Under the pieces are notes generated by a model. The model searched no databases. It saw only the letters and a program-made list of their open reading frames with translations, and was not told the DNA's origin. DNA of 64,000 nucleotides from Planctomycetota bacterium (GTDB lineage Bacteria; Planctomycetota; Phycisphaerae; Phycisphaerales; SM1A02), in assembly GCA_017859745.1 (NCBI GenBank), contig JAFMML010000002.1, forward strand, positions 18,756-82,755, in the 5' to 3' direction. Shown in pieces: positions 9,429 to 16,287 of this stretch (its first letter is position 1; every line of letters starts with the position of its first letter). Both the position numbers and the translations under genes were made by a program.

Positions 9429-11093
9429 GTGGCGTTGGACGATGCGATCAAGGCGCTGTCGGAGGCGGACGCGTACCGCGAGTGCGGGACTGGTGAGCTC
9501 GCAGACATGGCGCCGATCGAGACGCGGCAGACCCACATCTCGGTGGTGTTCCTCGCGGGCGGGTTCGCGTGGAAGGTGAAGAAGCCGGTCGATCTCGGCT
9601 TCCTCGACTTCTCGACGCTCGCGAAGCGGCGGCACTTCTGCGAAGAGGAAGTGCGGGTCAATCGCCGCACGGCTCCGGAGCTCTACCTCGGCGTGGACGC
9701 GGTGGTGCGCGATCCGGACGGCTCGCTTCGCCTGACTTCCGATCCGGGCGATCGCGAGGTCGTCGAGGTCGCCGTTCGCATGCGTCGGCTGCCGGAGCAG
9801 GGGCTTTTCGATCACCAGCTTGAGCAAGGGTCGGACGAGTCGGGCCTGAGCGAACGAACTCGCATTCGGGCGATCCTGTCGCGCTTCGCCGTCGATCTTG
9901 CCGCCTTCCACGCGGCCAGTCCCACGGGTCCGGGCATCGACGAGCACGGCGGATCCGACGGCATGCGACGGCAGTTCGAGGAGAACTTCGCGCGGCTCGC
10001 GCCCTTGACGGGCGAGGGCGAACTCGATGCGATCTCGCCCCGACGGTTCGCGTGGCTGAAGCAGCAGGGCTTCGCGCGGCTCGCCTTGCACCGGGACCTG
10101 CTTGCGCAGCGGGTCGAGGCGGGACGGGTGCGGGAAGGCCACGGCGACCTCCATGCGGGCAACCTCTGCGAGGTCGACGGACGTCTGCTCGCCTTCGATG
10201 CGATCGAGTTCGATCGCCGGATGCGTTGCCGCGATGTCGCCTGCGAGGCGGCCCATCTCGCGATGGATCTCGATCGTCGCGGGTTCGCGGTCTTGGCGGC
10301 CCAGTGGACCCGAGCGTACGCGGGGGCCTCGAACGATCGGGCGGTGATCGAGTTGGGCCCGCTGTTTCGATTCCACTACGCGCTGGTCCGGACGCTGGTC
10401 GAGGCGATTCGCAGTCGCGACCCGAACGTGCCCGACGCATCTCGTGCGACGAGTCTCGTCTCGGCGCGGCGCTACGCCGATCTCGCGACGGGCTACCTGC
10501 TCCCGCCCTCGATCGTCCTGACCTGCGGCCTGCCGGGAACCGGCAAGAGCACCATGGCGAGAGCGATCGCGAAGCCGCTGCGGGCCCTGGTGCTGCGAAG
10601 CGACATCGTTCGGAAGCGCCTCGCAGGTGTCGCGATCGACGACCGGAGCGGTCTCGATGCGTCAGGGGGAAGTCTCTACTCGCCGGAGTGGACGGGGCGG
10701 ACCTATGCCTCGCTGCGAGACGCTGCGGAAGCCGGACTTCGTCGGGGCCGGCACGTCGTCGTCGACGCGGCATTCTCGCGGGCGTCGCAGCGAGCGATGT
10801 TCGCCGATCTCGCCGACCGCTCCGATGTGCCGAAGCGACCGTTCATCCTCGTGGAGGCGACGTGCGACCGCGAGGTCGTCAGGCAGCGGCTGGCCCAGCG
10901 AGCGGCCGATCGCCGCGAGCCCTCCGATGCGGACTGGTCGGTCTACGAACAGGCCGAGCGAGCCTTCGAGCGACCGCTGGAGATCGCCGGACAACGCAAG
11001 TCGGTCTGGCCCGGCGATGCCGCGGTCGCGGAAGGGGTCCGAGCCGTCTTCGAGAGCCTGGTGTCGCTCGACGATCCGGTCTGTCGGTCCTGA
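9429..11093 (+). CDS. APH-like kinase domain fused to a P-loop (zeta-toxin/AAA-like) kinase domain
   Basis: Predicted cytoplasmic protein of 554 aa with a GTG start. The N-terminal half resembles the aminoglycoside phosphotransferase-like family COG2187: HGDLHAGN corresponds to the catalytic loop and FDAIEFDRRMRCRD to the metal-binding segment. The C-terminal part begins with a Walker A motif GLPGTGKST (367-375), followed by features of small P-loop kinases (LRSDIVRKRL, VVDAAF). This two-domain architecture is widespread in bacteria and its substrate is not established. The gene follows the second protease by about 60 nt and converges on the amylase gene. The domain calls are good; the biochemical role is unknown. 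Confidence 0.78.
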   Translation: MALDDAIKALSEADAYRECGTGELADMAPIETRQTHISVVFLAGGFAWKVKKPVDLGFLDFSTLAKRRHFCEEEVRVNRRTAPELYLGVDAVVRDPDGSLRLTSDPGDREVVEVAVRMRRLPEQGLFDHQLEQGSDESGLSERTRIRAILSRFAVDLAAFHAASPTGPGIDEHGGSDGMRRQFEENFARLAPLTGEGELDAISPRRFAWLKQQGFARLALHRDLLAQRVEAGRVREGHGDLHAGNLCEVDGRLLAFDAIEFDRRMRCRDVACEAAHLAMDLDRRGFAVLAAQWTRAYAGASNDRAVIELGPLFRFHYALVRTLVEAIRSRDPNVPDASRATSLVSARRYADLATGYLLPPSIVLTCGLPGTGKSTMARAIAKPLRALVLRSDIVRKRLAGVAIDDRSGLDASGGSLYSPEWTGRTYASLRDAAEAGLRRGRHVVVDAAFSRASQRAMFADLADRSDVPKRPFILVEATCDREVVRQRLAQRAADRREPSDADWSVYEQAERAFERPLEIAGQRKSVWPGDAAVAEGVRAVFESLVSLDDPVCRS

Positions 11094-11202
11094 GGCCTCG
11101 GGGCGGGCTCGGTCCGGTCGGAATCGCCGCGTACCGATCGAGCGGTCGCCGATCCGGTGGTCGCCGTCCGGGCGTACCGCCGGGGGGCGTTGTTCGCCGG
11201 AC

Positions 11203-13272
11203 TCAGCCGCCCTTGCCCTTGGGGGACCACGATGCGATCAGCATCGAGAGATCGGTGCCGTTCACGATGCCGTCGTCGTTGAGGTCGGCGAACGGATCGT
11301 TCGAGTTCCACTTGGAGAGGATCTCGGCGAGGTCGGCGCCGTTGACGACGCCGTCGCGGGTGATGTCCGGCGAGCCGATCCGAGGCCGACTGAACACCAG
11401 AGCCGAATAGGGACCCAGACCGAAGGACATGCTCTGGGGCATGCCGTCGTAGGGAGGACCGTCCGCGACCGTGTCGAATGCGGGCGCGTTGGTGAACTCC
11501 GGGTCGTAGATGGTCGCGTCGCCGTTGAAGCGAAGTCGCCAGCTTCCGCCGTGGGGCATGCCGATCCGGTACTCCTCGAAGGCGGTGTTGGAGAAGTTGA
11601 GAACCACGACGGTGTCGTCGCCGAAGCCGCCCTGATTCCAGCGCTGGAACGCCATGACCTTCGCATCGTGATTGACGTGCAGGATGTTGATGTGGTTGCC
11701 CGAGAGTCCCGCGGTGCGCCCGGCGAGGTTGCGCCGCAGGGCGATGAGATCGCGGGTCATGTCGACGATGCCGGCATGGTCCTCGGCCTGATGCCACGCC
11801 AGCGGCTGGGTGTCGCTGAATCCACCTCCCTGCAGGAACTCCTGTCCCTGCAGCAGCATCGGCAGCCCGGGGGCGGTCATCAGCACGCTGATGCCAAGCG
11901 TCGCCCGCTTGCGGCTCCACCAGCCCAGCGGATCGCCGGTGTCCACCGCGAAGGGGATTCGGCCGCCGGTGGCGGCCTCGTCGTGACTCTCGACGTAGAT
12001 GATCCGCTTGGACGCGTCACCCTCCTCGGTGGTGCCATCGATGATCGAGGCGATGGTGCCCATGTCCCGATCGGCGTCGTTCGGGGTGATCAGGGCGCTG
12101 CGCATCGGGTGCATGAACACCGGATCCCACTGGGTGTCGAAGCCGGCGCCGCCGTTGCCGGTCGGTCGGGTGATCCACGAGTCGCCGTCCATGTCCTCGG
12201 CGATCGAGATCTTCCACGGCTGCAGGGCGTCGATCATGTCGTTCGTCTCGCGAAGCAGGCTCCAGCCCTCGGCGAGATCCCCCCAGTTGGTGCGGCGAAT
12301 GAACTTGGTGGCGTCGAATCGAAGCCCGTCGAGGCGAAACTCCTCGAGCCACATGCGCACGTTGTCCTTGATGAAGTCGCGGATCTCGGGGCGACCGTAG
12401 TCCGGCCGCGTGTCTCCCCAGGGCGTGACGGCCCGCTCGTCGTTGTAGAAGAAGATGCCGCCCCAGGGGCCTTCGCTCCAGCCGTCGAATCGCCACAGAT
12501 CCAGATCCGTCGGCCCCCAGTGGTTGTAGATGACGTCGCCGAGAACGGCGATGCCCCGTTCGTGGGCCGCATCGACGAACCGTTTGAGCGCGTCCGGACC
12601 GCCGTAGGACTGCTCGACGGCGAAGAGGCCGGTCGGGTTGTAGCCCCAGCTGATGTCGCCCGGGAACTCGTTGACGGGCATCAGGGCGATGGCGTTGATC
12701 CCCAGATCCGCGAGGTGGTCGAGACGCTCGATGCACTCGTCGAAGGTGGCTGGTGGCGCCTCGCCGGCGTCGAGACCGAAGGTGCCCGGATGCACCTCCA
12801 TCATGACGAGGTCGTCCCAGACGGGCATCGTGAACGGCGTGTCCGACCACTCGTGCGCGTCCGGGTCGTAGACGACGCTGTTGCCGAAGTTCGGCGTGGT
12901 CATGCGTCCGCGCGGATCCGCCCGCCACATGGTCTCGCCGCCTCCGACGACGACGTACTTGTAGGGCGTCCCGGGACCGACGTTGGCGACGTCGCGACTC
13001 CACCACCCCTCGCCTTCGGGGTAGAGCAGCGTGGAGTTCTGATTCCAGCCGTTGAACGGCCCGGCCACCCGCACCGAGGTCGCGAAGGGAGCCCACGTTC
13101 GAAAGGTGGTCCCGGCGACGACGCCGTCCTGGTAGGGGATCGCCCCGACGCCCGGTCGGTCGGAGGGCTGGGCGAGCGCGGCCGGCGCGGCGATCGCGAA
13201 GAGCGCGATCGCGAGGATGGCCTGGAAACCGTTGGTCGGTCGTGGGGAGGTGAGAAGGGCGGCGCGGTGCAT
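11203..13272 (-). CDS. Secreted GH13 alpha-amylase-family enzyme (branching-enzyme-like) with C-terminal dockerin
   Basis: 689 aa, predicted extracellular alpha-glucan-acting enzyme. The signal peptide ends near APAALAQ (about residue 35). A CBM48/E-set domain (about 45-125) matches branching-enzyme-type proteins (FRTWAPFATSVRVAGPFNGW). The GH13 barrel retains region I DVIYNH (246-251), nucleophile Asp320 (GLRFDAT), acid/base Glu359 (IAED) and His430-Asp431 (VESHDE). A C-terminal all-beta domain is followed by a dockerin pair (DITRDGVVNGADLAE and DLNDDGIVNGTDLSM), ending in KGKGG. It could be a branching enzyme, an alpha-amylase or a related glucan hydrolase; sequence alone does not decide. 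It is transcribed divergently from the duplicated-domain protein, and both carry dockerins. Confidence 0.88.
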   Translation of the reverse strand: MHRAALLTSPRPTNGFQAILAIALFAIAAPAALAQPSDRPGVGAIPYQDGVVAGTTFRTWAPFATSVRVAGPFNGWNQNSTLLYPEGEGWWSRDVANVGPGTPYKYVVVGGGETMWRADPRGRMTTPNFGNSVVYDPDAHEWSDTPFTMPVWDDLVMMEVHPGTFGLDAGEAPPATFDECIERLDHLADLGINAIALMPVNEFPGDISWGYNPTGLFAVEQSYGGPDALKRFVDAAHERGIAVLGDVIYNHWGPTDLDLWRFDGWSEGPWGGIFFYNDERAVTPWGDTRPDYGRPEIRDFIKDNVRMWLEEFRLDGLRFDATKFIRRTNWGDLAEGWSLLRETNDMIDALQPWKISIAEDMDGDSWITRPTGNGGAGFDTQWDPVFMHPMRSALITPNDADRDMGTIASIIDGTTEEGDASKRIIYVESHDEAATGGRIPFAVDTGDPLGWWSRKRATLGISVLMTAPGLPMLLQGQEFLQGGGFSDTQPLAWHQAEDHAGIVDMTRDLIALRRNLAGRTAGLSGNHINILHVNHDAKVMAFQRWNQGGFGDDTVVVLNFSNTAFEEYRIGMPHGGSWRLRFNGDATIYDPEFTNAPAFDTVADGPPYDGMPQSMSFGLGPYSALVFSRPRIGSPDITRDGVVNGADLAEILSKWNSNDPFADLNDDGIVNGTDLSMLIASWSPKGKGG

Positions 13273-13722
13273 CGGACTCGGGTCTCGGCAGCGGGGGTGT
13301 CGGGATCCAGATTCGCCGGTCGGACTTCAACGGAGGCGGCAGAGCCGCGGTTCGCCGGAGTCGTCGAGGCGGGGCCTCGAGGCACGGCGGCGTCGAAAAG
13401 TATGGCACCGTTCGCCACGCGGGACCACCCTGGCAGCGGCACCTCCGCTGGGATCTGCCGGTCGCGACGTCGGCGCCGCCCCCTCGTCGCGGGAGAGGTG
13501 GTTCGCGGACCCCGGGCGGTCGAGCGGGCACTCTTCTCCCGCGGAATGCCCCGCGATTTCTCTTGGTCTCGCCGGATCCGGCGGCATACTTTCCAGCGAA
13601 GAGCACCACGGGAAGGGCGAAGGATCGGCGATCCGCCGGGATCCTCGCCCACCCCTCGGAAGAGATCGTCCGGAGGCCACGGGGCGCCGGACCAGAACCT
13701 GTCGACCCACGGAGTGTCATCG
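13273..13722. other. Divergent intergenic region between two dockerin-protein genes
   Basis: 450 bp separate the start codons of the GH13 enzyme (minus) and the duplicated-domain protein (plus), so it should hold both promoters. A weak plus-strand candidate is TTGGTC (13563-13568), 16 nt, CATACT (13585-13590). Its spacer contains the palindrome GCCGGATCCGGC (13571-13582), which could be an operator. A GGAG Shine-Dalgarno sits at 13711-13714, 8 nt before the plus-strand ATG. No supported gene was seen. Confidence 0.4.
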
Positions 13723-15861
13723 ATGACCACCCCGCGCGATTTCCTTTTCGTGCCCGCCGCTGCCGGACTCCTCCTCTCCGGCACCGTCTCGGCCCAGGCC
13801 CCCGTGGTCGATGGCACCATCGACAAGTCATATGGACCGGCCCTGCTCGTCCAGGACAACCAGACGGGCTTCGGCAACAGCGACCTCGGCCTGATCGATG
13901 CCGCGAACGGATCCGAACTCGACAACCTGCACGCGGTCGTCGTCGACAACGTGCTCTACCTCGGCCTCGGCGGCAACCTCGAGAGCAACTTCAACAAGAT
14001 CGAGATCTTCATCGACTGCCGGGCGGGCGGGCAGAACACGCTCCGCAACGACAACGCACCGGTGAACTTCGACGGTCTGAACCGAATGGGGACGAGTGCC
14101 AACAACCCCGACACGGCGCCGGGCCTGACCTTCGACGTCGGGTTCGCCCCGGACTACTACATCACCCTCGGCGGGGGCGGCGAGCCCTACACCATGTACC
14201 TCGACTGGGCGGAACTGCTCACTTCGGGCGGCGGCTTCGGCGACTACGGCGGCAGCGGGTCCGCGGGCGTGGAGAACGTCGCCTCCAACGGCATCCTCTT
14301 CTCGATCGACAACTCCAACGTCGCCGGCGTCACCGGCGGCGACGGCCTCGAACCCGACGGCGGTCTCGGCGTCGCCACCGGACTCGAGTTCGCCATTCCT
14401 CTCGACCTCATCGGCTACGACGGTGGACGCCTCGCGGTCTGCGTCTTCGTGAACTCCGGCAGCCACGACTTCATGTCGAACCAGGTGCTCGGTTCGCTCG
14501 GCGGACTGCCGAATCTCGGCGAGCCCCGGGTCGTCGACTTCGCCGCGATCGCGGGCGAGCAGTACGCCACCGTCGTGTCGGGCAAGGGCACGCCCTACTG
14601 CGGCGATCCCGATGCGGGGAACTGCTGCCTGAACACCGGCACGGCCTACTGCAGCGACGGCGACTGCTGTGCGACGGTCTGCGCGACCGACCCGACCTGC
14701 TGCGAGGTGGTCTGGGATTCCGCCTGCGCGGAGGTGGCCGCCACGGCCTGCGTGCCTTGCGGCGGTACCGACACCTGCGGCGGCAGCGATCTCGACTGCA
14801 ACGGCAACGGCATCGCCGACGGCTGCGACATCGCCGACGGCACCAGCAACGACTGCAACCTCGACGGCATTCCCGACGAGTGCCAGGGCGAGGTCTTCTT
14901 CTGCGTCGACGGCATGGTCAGCGAGGAGTACGGCGACCCGATCTCGATCCAGGACACCCAGACCGGCTTCGGCAACAGCGACCTGGGCCTCGTCGACGCG
15001 GCCAACGGCTCCGAGATCGACGTCCTCTACGCCTTCTACGACGAGGACCACCTCCACATGCTGCTCGGCGGAAACCTCGAGAGCAACTTCAACAAGATCG
15101 AGATCTTCGTCGACTGCCGGGCGGGAGGACAGAACACGGTTCTTGCCGACAACGCCGACATCGACTTCGGCGCTCTGCAGCGCATGGCCGCCGTGCCCAA
15201 GGATCCCAAGGCCGGCCCCGGTCTGACATTCGAGCCGGACTTCGGGGCGGACTTCTATCTGAACATGGGCAACGGCGGCGGGCCGGGCGCCGTGGACATC
15301 TACCTGAACTGGGCGACGATGCCCACCGACGGCTTCGGGCTTGGCGGCTTCGGCGGTCCGGGCCTTGCGGGCCTGCCCAACTTCATGGACAACGGCATCG
15401 TCTTCTCGCTCGACAACTCCAACGTGGGCGGCGTCGACGGGGGCATCGAGGCCCAGCCCGACGGTGGTGCCGGAGTCGGAACCGGTGTCGAGATCAAGGT
15501 GCCGCTGGCGCTGATGGAATGGGACGGCAGCCCCATTCGCATCTGCGCCTTCATCAACACCAGCGGCCACGACTTCGTCTCCAACCAGATGCTGGGCGGC
15601 CTCGGCGGCGGTGACAATCTGGGGGATCCGCGATTCGTGAACTTCGCGAAGCTTCCCGGCATGCAGAGCGTGCTGGTCGGCGACGAGAAGAACCTCTGCG
15701 AAGGCGACTTCGACGGCGACGGCGTGGTGGGCGGGGCCGACCTCGCCATCCTGCTTGGGGCCTGGGGCACTTCGCAGCCCGAGTACGACCTGAACGGCGA
15801 TGGGACCGTCGGCGGTGCCGACCTTTCGGTGCTGCTCGCGGCCTGGGGCATGTGTCCCTGA
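13723..15861 (+). CDS. Secreted duplicated-domain protein with 11-Cys module and C-terminal dockerin
   Basis: 712 aa, predicted extracellular protein of unknown function. The ATG at 13723 has GGAG 8 nt upstream and is followed by a signal peptide ending near GTVSAQA. The body is two clearly homologous domains (about residues 27-286 and 397-652). They share QTGFGNSDLGL, GGNLESNFNKIEIF, DCRAGGQNT, DNSNV and SGHDF/GSHDF-type segments and are also similar at the DNA level. Between them lie one 51-residue 11-Cys module (293-343) and a CNGNGIADGCDIADGTSNDC segment typical of Phycisphaerae surface proteins. The C-terminus is a dockerin pair (DFDGDGVVGGADLA, DLNGDGTVGGADLS) ending LLAAWGMCP. The repeat domain may be a beta-sandwich carbohydrate- or surface-binding fold, but that is a guess. 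Confidence 0.85.
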   Translation: MTTPRDFLFVPAAAGLLLSGTVSAQAPVVDGTIDKSYGPALLVQDNQTGFGNSDLGLIDAANGSELDNLHAVVVDNVLYLGLGGNLESNFNKIEIFIDCRAGGQNTLRNDNAPVNFDGLNRMGTSANNPDTAPGLTFDVGFAPDYYITLGGGGEPYTMYLDWAELLTSGGGFGDYGGSGSAGVENVASNGILFSIDNSNVAGVTGGDGLEPDGGLGVATGLEFAIPLDLIGYDGGRLAVCVFVNSGSHDFMSNQVLGSLGGLPNLGEPRVVDFAAIAGEQYATVVSGKGTPYCGDPDAGNCCLNTGTAYCSDGDCCATVCATDPTCCEVVWDSACAEVAATACVPCGGTDTCGGSDLDCNGNGIADGCDIADGTSNDCNLDGIPDECQGEVFFCVDGMVSEEYGDPISIQDTQTGFGNSDLGLVDAANGSEIDVLYAFYDEDHLHMLLGGNLESNFNKIEIFVDCRAGGQNTVLADNADIDFGALQRMAAVPKDPKAGPGLTFEPDFGADFYLNMGNGGGPGAVDIYLNWATMPTDGFGLGGFGGPGLAGLPNFMDNGIVFSLDNSNVGGVDGGIEAQPDGGAGVGTGVEIKVPLALMEWDGSPIRICAFINTSGHDFVSNQMLGGLGGGDNLGDPRFVNFAKLPGMQSVLVGDEKNLCEGDFDGDGVVGGADLAILLGAWGTSQPEYDLNGDGTVGGADLSVLLAAWGMCP

Positions 15862-15897
15862 GGCGAACGGTTCATCGTTCCCGTTTCGAACCCCCTC

Positions 15898-15930
15898 GGC
15901 CCCCGGCATCCGCCGGGGGCCTTCTTCATT
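15898..15930 (+). terminator. Rho-independent terminator after the duplicated-domain protein
   Basis: A perfect GC-rich inverted repeat GGCCCCCGGC / GCCGGGGGCC (15898-15907 and 15912-15921) with loop ATCC is followed by the T-rich tract TTCTTCATT. It lies 37 nt after the stop codon at 15861. Confidence 0.85.
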
Positions 15931-16287
15931 GGGCCTGGGACATCGGGGGAGAGCCCCGCTGGTGGCGCCGCCCCTGAACGGTCCGAAAACGCATCCTGAG
16001 AGGCGATCCGGTCGAACCTTCGGGCATTCCCCGACGTCCGATGGGGAACCCATCCCCGAAGGCCGATCCTTCCCTAGGCACCGGAGGGTCCGGGAATGCA
16101 ACCCCAGGCCCGCCCAAGCGGTTCAAGAGGGTCTCGGCCGATGAACTTCCGCCTGCGTCGTTCTGCGATTCGCCACGACGCACACCGACCCGTGTCCGAC
16201 CGCCCCCGAGCGACACCCGAACCACTGGCACCCATGCCCACCCACCACGACAGATCGTCCCGAAGACCCCTCGACAGGAACAGCCTC
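15931..16287. other. Upstream region of the metalloprotease gene
   Basis: About 360 nt follow the terminator with no supported gene, although the reading frame stays open upstream of the chosen start. The only clear signal is a Shine-Dalgarno AGGAA at 16276-16280, 7 nt before the ATG at 16288. No recognisable promoter was found. Confidence 0.4.

Noticed and set aside
11094-11202. Terminator between the convergent kinase-fusion and GH13 genes
   Set aside because: GC-rich partial inverted repeats are present, but no stable stem followed by a T-run was found on either strand.
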